From contig JAGOBT010000034.1 in the NCBI GenBank assembly GCA_017999135.1, forward strand, positions 1-13,457: a stretch of DNA of 13,457 bases, in the 5' to 3' direction. Each line of letters begins with the position of its first letter. The stretch's first letter is position 1. Of the stretch, positions 7,648-13,457 are shown piece after piece. The position numbers and the translations under genes are program-made. This stretch comes from Burkholderiaceae bacterium (GTDB taxonomy: Bacteria; Pseudomonadota; Gammaproteobacteria; Burkholderiales; Burkholderiaceae_C). The notes beneath the pieces are model-generated. The model did not search any database. It was not told the origin of the DNA and saw only the letters and a program-made list of their open reading frames with translations.

Positions 7648-8550
7648 TCAGCCGGCCCAACCCACCAGGGGATGTTGGTCCAGGCTGCTGCACATCCGCC
7701 CCACCCATCCAGCCGGAAGTTCATCCGGCCAGCTTGTCGCCATGGGTGAAGCGACTGCGCCAGCAACACTGCCGACTCTCGCAAACACGGCACTGCCGGA
7801 CCCCGACATCCGGCTGTTGCCGAAGCGGGCTTCCAACCACCGGGCGACTTGCGTCACTTCGGGGCAACTGGCTTCGGCCGGGGGCTGCAGGTCATTGCGG
7901 CCGTATCCCGATCCAAGCTTCGCTGCGAGTTGGGCGTCTGCGAGAAAGCTCATGACTATAACAGGTTCGGTGTTCCGAACCAAGAGCGGGCTGCCAAAAA
8001 TCGCGGAGGTGGCGATGGCCGGCGCGGGCTTGACCACCGCCAGCGCCTGCGCAGGCAGTGCAGCTTCGGGCAGCGGATGCAGTTGCTCGCCGATGCCGCC
8101 GACGAAGGCATTGCGTCCACCGACGAAGAACGGCACGTCGGCCCCCAGGCCGATGGCGATGGACTGCAGCCGCTCTCGCGGCCAGTGCAGGCCCCACAGC
8201 CGGTTCAGCGCCAGCAGGGTGCTGGCCGCATCGGAACTGCCGCCGCCCAGGCCGGCGCCCCAAGGCACGCGCTTCAGCACCGACAGGTCGGCGCCCAGCG
8301 TGGTGCCGCTGGCCTGCTGCAGGGCGCGGGCGGCACGCAGGCTGAGGTCGTCATCGGGCAGCGCCGGGCCCAGGTCATGGCGCTGCAGCCGGCCGTCGCT
8401 GCGGCGCTCGAAGTGCAGGGTGTCGCACCAGTCGATCAGCACGAAAACCGACTGCAGCAGGTGGTAGCCGTCGGTGCGCCGACCCACCACGTGCAGGAAC
8501 AGGTTCAGCTTGGCCGGGGCCGGTACGTCGTACAGGGCGGCCAGGCTCAT
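7648..8550 (-). CDS. ispE: 4-diphosphocytidyl-2-C-methyl-D-erythritol kinase IspE
   Basis: IspE is the GHMP-family kinase that phosphorylates CDP-ME in the MEP (non-mevalonate) pathway to isoprenoid precursors. The protein is 300 residues. The opening [21 protein letters not shown] includes catalytic Lys14 and the substrate loop. The ATP-binding glycine loop is [16 protein letters not shown] (95-110). Catalytic Asp138 lies in GLGADVPFF, and the third GHMP motif, [11 protein letters not shown], is near the C-terminus. The tail after it (about 25-30 residues, Trp- and Gly-containing) is less conserved. The ATG overlaps the lolB TGA (ATGA, 8547-8550), indicating translational coupling. lolB-ispE-tRNA-prs is a familiar betaproteobacterial arrangement. 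Confidence 0.96.
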   Translation of the reverse strand: MSLAALYDVPAPAKLNLFLHVVGRRTDGYHLLQSVFVLIDWCDTLHFERRSDGRLQRHDLGPALPDDDLSLRAARALQQASGTTLGADLSVLKRVPWGAGLGGGSSDAASTLLALNRLWGLHWPRERLQSIAIGLGADVPFFVGGRNAFVGGIGEQLHPLPEAALPAQALAVVKPAPAIATSAIFGSPLLVRNTEPVIVMSFLADAQLAAKLGSGYGRNDLQPPAEASCPEVTQVARWLEARFGNSRMSGSGSAVFARVGSVAGAVASPMATSWPDELPAGWVGRMCSSLDQHPLVGWAG

Positions 8551-9086
8551 CCCGCCTGCTCCAGCCGCGCCCGCACGGTGATGGCCGGCGGCGCCAGGCG
8601 CACCGCGTCCAGCGCGCCGTCGGCCCAGCGGGCCAGGTCGATCTGCCAGCCCAGCTGCACGAACCCGGGCTGGCCATCGGGCCGTGGCTGGCTGGGGGCA
8701 TCGGCCCAGGCGCGGCCGCGCAGCCAGCTGAACAGCGCGGCCATCGGCAGGGCCTCACCCAGCGCCGCCTGGCCCAGGCTGTCCAGGTCGGCATGGCGCG
8801 ACTCGGTGCCGCCGCTGCGCAGCACGGCCTCGCCCGGCGCCCAGTCGGCGCGCGCTGCGGTGGTGCCCAGCGGGCCGCTGAGCACCAGGCTGCCGCGGCG
8901 GGCGTCGCCGGTCAGCTCGAAACCGGCGCTGACAGCGCGGGGTGGTGCGCCGTCCACCCGCACCGAGAGGCGGCCGACCAGCACGCCGGACAGCACGCCG
9001 TCCGCGGGTGGCGGCACGCTGGCACAGGCCGTCAACAGGGCCAGGCCTGCCACCGCCGCCAGCCTGGCTGCGCTGCGCAATGTCAA
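8547..9086 (-). CDS. lolB: Outer membrane lipoprotein localization factor LolB
   Basis: LolB is the outer-membrane acceptor that takes lipoproteins from periplasmic LolA and inserts them into the outer membrane. The product is about 179 residues. It begins with a lipoprotein signal (basic start, Ala/Leu core) and the lipobox LLTAC with Cys21 as the acylated residue. Cys is followed by Ala, which fits outer-membrane sorting. The following domain has the LolB pattern GRLSVRVDG, a repeated beta-strand layout and FVQLGWQIDL. No ATG or GTG precedes the signal peptide. I chose TTG 9086, which overlaps the TGA of the TPR gene and has GAAGG seven bases upstream. A second TTG lies two codons later. 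It overlaps ispE downstream. Confidence 0.88.
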   Translation of the reverse strand: MTLRSAARLAAVAGLALLTACASVPPPADGVLSGVLVGRLSVRVDGAPPRAVSAGFELTGDARRGSLVLSGPLGTTAARADWAPGEAVLRSGGTESRHADLDSLGQAALGEALPMAALFSWLRGRAWADAPSQPRPDGQPGFVQLGWQIDLARWADGALDAVRLAPPAITVRARLEQAG

Positions 9087-10972
9087 AGGCCGACCTTCAG
9101 CCGCGCCAGCGTCTCGCGCAGCACCTCGTTGGTGGCGTCGCGGCCGCGCGCCTCCTGCCAGATGCGGCGGGCCTCGTCGCGCTGGCCCAGTGCCCACAGC
9201 ACCTCGCCCAGGTGGGCGGCGATCTCGGTGTCGGGCCGGGCGGCGTAGGCCTGGCGCAGCAGGCGCAGCGCCTCGTCCTTGTTGCCCAGGCGGAACTCCA
9301 CCCAACCCAGGCTGTCGGTGATGAACGGGTCGCCGGGCGACAGTTCCAGCGCGCGCTGGATCAGCGCCCGCGCCTCGGGCAGGCGGATGCCGCGGTCGGC
9401 CAGCGAATAGCCCAGCGCATTGTGGGCATGCGGATGGTCGGGCTTGAGCGCGATCACGCGGCGCAGCAGGCGTTCCATCTCGGGCAGGCGGTCGAGCTTC
9501 TCCTCGACCATGGCCTGCTCGTAGATCAGGTCGGTGTCATCGGGAAAGCGCTGGCTGGCCGCGGCCAGCACGGTGGCGGCGTCCTGCCAGCGCTTGACAT
9601 CGCGCAGCAGCTGCGCCTCGGCCACCAGTTTGGCGCGGGCGTCGTCGCCGGTGCGTTCGGGCACGGCCTGGATCAGCGCGCGGGCTTCCTTCAGCTGGCC
9701 CTGGCGCGCCATCAGGCCGGCACGGCGCGCCTGCACTTCCAGCAGGCGCTGCGGGTTCTCCACCTTGGCCAGCCAGGTCTCGGCCGCGCGCAGGTCGCCG
9801 CGCTGTTCGGCCGCCTGGGCCAGCAGCAGCCATGCCTGGGTGAGATCTCGCGCGGCACCGGCCTGTGGCGCGTCGTCCTCGTCGTCGGCATCGCTGGCGA
9901 TGCGGCCGGTGGCCGTGCCGGCCGCGTTGGCGGCGGCCACGGCCGCCAGTGGTGGCGGCGCGCCCGCCAGGTCAACGAAGCGCAGCAGCGCCGCCTCGGC
10001 TTCCTTTGGCTGCTTGAGCTCCAGCCGCAGCGCGCCCAGCGTCAGCCAGGGGTCGGGCAGGTTGGGGCGTTCCTGCGTCAGGCGCTCCAGCTGGCGGGTG
10101 GCCTCGGCATAGCGCTGGCCCTGGGCCAGCGTGCGCACGTAGGACAGGCGCACCGCGGGTTCGGCGTCCGGGCGGGCCAGGTAGTCGGTGACGATGGCCT
10201 CGGCGCCTGTGGTGGCGGGCACCATTTCCAGCGCCAGCAGCACCGGGCCGGGCGCCGCGGCATCGGCAGCCAGCGCCGCCCGCGCCAGGCCCAGGGCCTG
10301 TTGCGGCAGGCCGGCCGACAGGTGGGCGCGGCCCAGCGCCACGCGGGCGGCGGTGCGGCTGCCGGTGTCGTCCAGCCAGGGGGTGAACAGGCGGCTGGCC
10401 AGCGCCAGGGCCTTCTGCTGGTCCGGCAGGCGCTGCAGCACCCGCGGCAGGCTGGCGATCAGGCCCGGGCGTTCCATCGCCGGCGCGGCCGCCAGCCAGG
10501 CAGTGAGCGGTTCGGCCAGGTCGTCACCGCGGTTCAAGGCCAGCAGGATCTGCACCTGGTAGCGCATCGCGGCCACCGACTTCGGCAGCGCCTCACGCCA
10601 GGCCTGGGTGGCCGCCAGGGCCTGGTCGCCGGCACGGGCCTGCAGGGCGATCTCGACCGCGCGCTGGAACAGGTCGTCGTCGGACTGGCGGCGTGCCGCA
10701 TCGAGCATCACCTGGTAGGCATTGCCGGGCCGGCCTTCCTTCAGTTCCAGCTCGCCGATCAGCAGCTGGTAGAACAGCGGCGCGTCCAGCGCCGACGGCG
10801 CCGGTGGGGTCTTCACTTCGGCCGGCACTGCCGCGGGGGCCGGCGCGTCGGCCTGGGCGGCTACGCTGCTGCAGGCCAGCACGGCCAGTGTGGCGGCCAG
10901 CAGGCGCAGCGCCGGAGCCCGCCGCTGGCTGGGCGGGCGGGTGCCGCGGTTGCGGTCGTTCGGGCCGGTCAT
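9083..10972 (-). CDS. Exported tetratricopeptide-repeat protein
   Basis: This 629-residue protein has an N-terminal export signal: about 20 polar and basic residues, a hydrophobic core at 21-40, then an Ala/Pro-rich linker to about 62. A Cys at 34 (VLAC) could alternatively make it a lipoprotein, but AAQA before DAP looks like a Sec cleavage site. The body is a chain of degenerate helical repeats. The clearest TPRs are at about 495-620, with ALKPDHPHAHNALGYSLAD, LSPGDPFITDSLGWVEFRLG and AHLGEVLWALGQRDEAR spaced about 34 residues apart. A short acidic stretch (DADDEDD, 361-367) interrupts the middle. TPR proteins act as scaffolds, and the partner is not evident. CTCCT at 10978-10982 gives AGGAG five bases before the ATG. 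It heads the lolB-ispE operon. Confidence 0.9.
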   Translation of the reverse strand: MTGPNDRNRGTRPPSQRRAPALRLLAATLAVLACSSVAAQADAPAPAAVPAEVKTPPAPSALDAPLFYQLLIGELELKEGRPGNAYQVMLDAARRQSDDDLFQRAVEIALQARAGDQALAATQAWREALPKSVAAMRYQVQILLALNRGDDLAEPLTAWLAAAPAMERPGLIASLPRVLQRLPDQQKALALASRLFTPWLDDTGSRTAARVALGRAHLSAGLPQQALGLARAALAADAAAPGPVLLALEMVPATTGAEAIVTDYLARPDAEPAVRLSYVRTLAQGQRYAEATRQLERLTQERPNLPDPWLTLGALRLELKQPKEAEAALLRFVDLAGAPPPLAAVAAANAAGTATGRIASDADDEDDAPQAGAARDLTQAWLLLAQAAEQRGDLRAAETWLAKVENPQRLLEVQARRAGLMARQGQLKEARALIQAVPERTGDDARAKLVAEAQLLRDVKRWQDAATVLAAASQRFPDDTDLIYEQAMVEEKLDRLPEMERLLRRVIALKPDHPHAHNALGYSLADRGIRLPEARALIQRALELSPGDPFITDSLGWVEFRLGNKDEALRLLRQAYAARPDTEIAAHLGEVLWALGQRDEARRIWQEARGRDATNEVLRETLARLKVGL

Positions 10973-10996
10973 CAGGACTCCTGGAAGCTGCGGTTC

Positions 10997-11002
10997 ATTC
11001 TA
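10997..11002 (-). promoter_or_regulatory. Putative -10 element for the TPR-lolB-ispE-tRNA-prs-rplY operon
   Basis: TAGAAT on the minus strand matches the -10 consensus at five of six positions, 24 bp before the TPR start codon. Transcription from it would leave a short leader carrying the AGGAG ribosome site. No good -35 hexamer is found at 16-18 bp. TGAACA (11028-11023) is similar but lies at 20 bp. Confidence 0.4.
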
Positions 11003-11057
11003 GGAGGCCACCGTTGCTGCTTTGTTCACCGGCCCGATGGCCTTCAGGGTCGGCCAC

Positions 11058-11063
11058 CATAAT
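11058..11063 (+). promoter_or_regulatory. Putative -10 element for mutM
   Basis: CATAAT matches the -10 consensus at five of six positions and ends six bases before the mutM ATG at 11070. A transcript from it would be leaderless or nearly so. There is no Shine-Dalgarno before the ATG, which fits that reading. No clear -35 hexamer is seen. Confidence 0.35.
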
Positions 11064-11069
11064 CTGCCG

Positions 11070-11915
11070 ATGCCCGAACTGCCCGAGGTGGAAGTCACAC
11101 GCGCCAGCCTGGCCGATCGCCTGCAGGGCGCCCAGGTGCGGGGGGTGCAGCTGGGCAAGCCGCTGCGCTGGCCGCTGGGCGTGCCGCCCGAATCGCTGCA
11201 GGGCCGCCTGGCCGGCCCGCTGCTGCGGCGCGGCAAGTACCTGTGGCTGCCGCTGGCCGGCCCGGTGCCCGCCGCCGACCCCGCGCCCGGCGGTGGCCTG
11301 CTGCTGCACCTGGGCATGTCGGGCTCGCTGCACCTGTCCGACGCCCCCGGCCCGGCTGGCCCGCACGACCATTTCGACCTGCACACCAGCCGGGGCACAT
11401 TGCGGCTGACCGACCCGCGGCGCTTTGGTGCGGTGGTGTGGTCGGCTGCGCTGCAGGCCGACCCGGCCGCCAAGCTGCTGGCGCACCTGGGTGCCGAGCC
11501 GTTCGATCCCGCCTTCACGCCCTTGCACCTGCATGCCGCGCTGCAAGGCCGGCGCACGCCGATCAAGGCGGCGCTGCTGGCCGGTGACATCGTCGTGGGC
11601 GCCGGCAACATCTATGTCAGCGAGGCGCTGCACCGCGCCGGCATCGACCCGCGCACCCGCTGCGGCAGCCTGAGCCGCCCGCGTTGCGAGCGGCTGCTGG
11701 CTGCACTGCGGCTGACGCTGGCGCGCGCCATCGACCTGGGCGGGTCGACCCTGCGCGACTTCAAGGACGCCCACGGCATGGCCGGCGCCTTCCAGGACGA
11801 GGCGCTGGTGTATGGCCGCGAGGGCCAGACCTGCGCGCGCTGCGGCGGCACCATCCGCCGCATCGTGCAGGGCCAGCGCTCCACCTACTTCTGCGCCGGT
11901 TGCCAGCGGCGGTGA
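11070..11915 (+). CDS. mutM: Formamidopyrimidine-DNA glycosylase MutM (Fpg)
   Basis: MutM removes 8-oxoguanine and formamidopyrimidines from DNA and cuts the abasic site. The 281-residue protein begins [11 protein letters not shown]. After Met removal the N-terminal Pro is the Schiff-base nucleophile and the next Glu is catalytic. RRGKYL (Lys56) contacts phosphate, [11 protein letters not shown] and [12 protein letters not shown] are conserved, and [17 protein letters not shown] is the helix-two-turn-helix region. A four-Cys zinc finger (Cys255, 258, 275, 278) closes the protein and includes Arg270 in [10 protein letters not shown] Pro/Gly-rich insertion (about 65-76) makes it a little longer than E. 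coli Fpg. I chose ATG 11070 because the N-terminal Pro must follow Met directly, although the frame is open to 11022. It is divergent from the TPR gene. Confidence 0.97.
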   Translation: MPELPEVEVTRASLADRLQGAQVRGVQLGKPLRWPLGVPPESLQGRLAGPLLRRGKYLWLPLAGPVPAADPAPGGGLLLHLGMSGSLHLSDAPGPAGPHDHFDLHTSRGTLRLTDPRRFGAVVWSAALQADPAAKLLAHLGAEPFDPAFTPLHLHAALQGRRTPIKAALLAGDIVVGAGNIYVSEALHRAGIDPRTRCGSLSRPRCERLLAALRLTLARAIDLGGSTLRDFKDAHGMAGAFQDEALVYGREGQTCARCGGTIRRIVQGQRSTYFCAGCQRR

Positions 11916-11931
11916 AGAATTCACGATGCCG

Positions 11932-11945
11932 ACGCCGCACGGCGT
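11932..11945 (+). terminator. Small hairpin after mutM
   Basis: ACGCC-GCAC-GGCGT forms a perfect 5-bp stem 16 bp after the mutM stop. A second inverted repeat, CGGCTG-TGAGGC-CAGCCG, follows at 11965-11982. Neither has a T-run. They may attenuate transcription between mutM and the dynamin-like gene or be chance pairings in GC-rich DNA. Confidence 0.25.
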
Positions 11946-12021
11946 TGCCGCGCAGGCACCCTGCCGGCTGTGAGGCCAGCCGCTGCGCTACGATGAATTG
12001 TTCACCCCCGACACGCCGCGC

Positions 12022-13457
12022 ATGTCGACCACACTGCTGACACGCCTGGATTCCCTGGCCCACTGGCGCCGGCAGCTGGATCGGTCGATCGAGCAGCTGG
12101 CCGCCAGCATGGAGTCCAACGGCCTGCTCGACGCACCCGGCCGTGCGCTGGCCGCGGCGGTGCGCCAGCGGCTGGCGTCCGATCGGCTTGTGGTGGCCTT
12201 TGTCGCCGAGTTCTCGCGCGGCAAGTCCGAGCTGATCAACGCGCTGTTCTTCGCCGACACCGGCCGGCGTGTGCTGCCGGCCACGCCGGGGCGCACCACC
12301 ATGTGCCCGGTGGAACTGGCCTGGGACCCGCAGCAGCCGCCCGCGCTGGCGCTGCTGCCGATCGCCACCCGCGCCGGCGGCCAGCCGGTGCTGGCCCTGC
12401 GTGAACAACCCGATCTGTGGCACGAGGTGCCGCTGCCCGTGGGCGACGGCGCTGCGCTGGCCGATGCGCTGCAGGCCGTCACCCGGGTGCAGAAGGTGCC
12501 GCTGGCCGAGGCCCGCACGCTGGGCTTCTGGAGCGACGAGCACCCCGAAGACAATCCGCCGCTGGACGCGCACGACATGGTCGAGGTGCCGGCCTGGCGC
12601 CATGCGCTGATCAACTACCCGCACCCGCTGCTCAAGCGCGGCCTGGTGGTGCTCGACACGCCAGGGCTGAACGCCATCGGCGCCGAGCCCGAGCTCACGC
12701 TGTCGCTGCTGCCGACGGCGCACGCGGCGGTGTTCCTGCTGGCGGCCGACACCGGCGTCACCCGGTCCGACCTGGCGGTGTGGCGCGACCATCTGGGCGA
12801 CCGCGGTTGCGAGCGCTTCGTGGTGCTCAACAAGATCGACATGCTGGCCGACCCTCTGCTGGACGCCGCCGCGGTGGCCGCGCAGGTGCAGCGCCAGTGC
12901 ACCGACGCCGCCACCACGCTGGGCATCGGTGACGACCGGGTGTTCGCCATCTCCGCGCGGCAGGCGCTCTCCGCCCGCATGCAGGGCGATGACGCGGCCT
13001 TTGCCGCCAGCGGCCTGCAGCGGCTGGAAGACGCGCTGGTGAATGAACTGCTGCCCCGGCGCAGCCAGGTGATCGGCCGCATGGTCGAAGACGGCGTGCT
13101 GGCCTTGCAGCAGATGGGCCAGGCCCGGCTGGCCGAGCGGGCACGTCAGCAGGCCGAGCAGTTGCATGAACTGCGCGGGCTGCGCGGCAAGAGTGCGGCC
13201 CGGCTGCAGCTGATGGGCCGCCGGCTGGAAGGCGAGGCGGCCGAATTCGAGCTGTGCGCGCCCAAGCTGTCGGCGCTGCGCGCCGTGCTGCTGCGGCAGC
13301 AGCAGGCCGTGCTCGACCCGTTGGCGGGTGACCGCCTGCGCGACCTGGTGCGCGACATGCGCCACAGCAGCCAGGGCACGCTGTTCAAGCTGGGGGCCGG
13401 CAAGGCGTTTGCGCGCCTGGGCGCGCAATTGCAGGACAGCCTGGGCCAGTCCGAGCG
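12022..13457 (+). CDS. Dynamin-like GTPase (3' end beyond window)
   Basis: The reading frame is open from ATG 12022 to the right edge (478 codons) with no stop. The G domain begins after an N-terminal helix. G1/P-loop AEFSRGKS is at 62-69 (Lys68, Ser69), with Ala where the canonical GxxxxGKS has Gly. G2 is probably the Thr of GRTTMCP (about 90-96). G3 is DTPG at 212-215, G4 is NKID at 270-273, and ISAR shortly after fits G5. The segment between G2 and G3 is long, as in bacterial dynamin-like proteins. Beyond the G domain come long Leu/Gln/Arg-rich helices (about 350 onward) that should form the stalk. No membrane segment is visible yet. It lies 106 bp after mutM on the same strand. The cellular role is not known from sequence; membrane remodelling is the family expectation. 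Confidence 0.9.
   Translation, partial: MSTTLLTRLDSLAHWRRQLDRSIEQLAASMESNGLLDAPGRALAAAVRQRLASDRLVVAFVAEFSRGKSELINALFFADTGRRVLPATPGRTTMCPVELAWDPQQPPALALLPIATRAGGQPVLALREQPDLWHEVPLPVGDGAALADALQAVTRVQKVPLAEARTLGFWSDEHPEDNPPLDAHDMVEVPAWRHALINYPHPLLKRGLVVLDTPGLNAIGAEPELTLSLLPTAHAAVFLLAADTGVTRSDLAVWRDHLGDRGCERFVVLNKIDMLADPLLDAAAVAAQVQRQCTDAATTLGIGDDRVFAISARQALSARMQGDDAAFAASGLQRLEDALVNELLPRRSQVIGRMVEDGVLALQQMGQARLAERARQQAEQLHELRGLRGKSAARLQLMGRRLEGEAAEFELCAPKLSALRAVLLRQQQAVLDPLAGDRLRDLVRDMRHSSQGTLFKLGAGKAFARLGAQLQDSLGQSE

Noticed and set aside
7494..7793. A 100-codon upstream extension of prs.
   Set aside because: It would read through tRNA-Gln and the end of ispE and has no similarity to PRPP synthetase.
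8942..11062. A 706-codon plus-strand frame opposite lolB and the TPR gene.
   Set aside because: It is low-complexity Gln/Arg/Ala/Gly sequence without motifs, opposite a TPR protein with a signal peptide, ribosome site and clear repeats.
11022..11069. A 16-residue N-terminal extension of MutM.
   Set aside because: The catalytic proline must be the second residue after the initiator Met, which fixes the start at 11070.
11761..13428. A 555-codon open frame on the minus strand covering the end of mutM and the dynamin-like gene.
   Set aside because: Its composition is rich in His, Gln, Arg and Ala with no recognisable domain. It is the antisense of a frame with full GTPase motifs (P-loop, DTPG, NKID). 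GC-rich DNA commonly leaves such antisense frames open.

Overview
This is a high-GC window from what looks like a betaproteobacterium of the order Burkholderiales, probably near the Rubrivivax/Leptothrix/Ideonella/Roseateles group. The assignment rests on gene content and order and on the protein wording (Allochromatium-type ferredoxin, ArgP-type LysR regulator, PEP-CTERM remnant, Burkholderiales-type dynamin-like GTPase). It is inference, since no rRNA or marker comparison was possible. Nearly all of the window is ordinary chromosomal housekeeping DNA. I see no insertion sequence, prophage, CRISPR array, toxin-antitoxin pair or plasmid function.

Plus strand, 1-3554: the 3' end of hisH, then hisA, a 366-bp gap, hisF, rsmD, coaD and a 2[4Fe-4S] ferredoxin. 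HisH/HisF (IGP synthase) and HisA are adjacent steps of histidine biosynthesis. The gap between hisA and hisF holds a decayed minus-strand PEP-CTERM gene, reduced to a signal peptide and a sorting tail in different frames. hisF overlaps rsmD by four bases (GTGA), so the run from hisF to the ferredoxin reads as one transcription unit. It covers histidine synthesis, 16S rRNA methylation, coenzyme A synthesis and an iron-sulfur protein.

Minus strand, 5676 down to 3586: argP (LysR family) overlaps pth (ATGA), and pth is followed 25 bp later by a small secreted DUF4124-like protein. This unit converges on the ferredoxin gene, and a 7-bp inverted repeat lies between the two ends.

Minus strand, 10972 down to 5783: a long co-directional run of a TPR protein, lolB (TTG start overlapping the upstream TGA), ispE (ATGA overlap), tRNA-Gln(UUG), prs and rplY (bL25/Ctc). 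A clear intrinsic terminator at 5712-5733 ends it. It joins outer-membrane lipoprotein sorting, isoprenoid precursor synthesis, a tRNA, PRPP synthesis and a ribosomal protein. PRPP made by Prs is also the starting substrate of the histidine pathway encoded at the left end.

Plus strand, 11070-13457: mutM (Fpg), divergent from the TPR gene across a 97-bp shared promoter region, then a dynamin-like GTPase that runs off the right edge.

The most interesting items are the PEP-CTERM relic breaking the his cluster, the dynamin-like GTPase beside a DNA-repair gene, the coupling of argP to pth, and the tRNA gene embedded in a protein operon. I did not find a convincing new multi-gene system.
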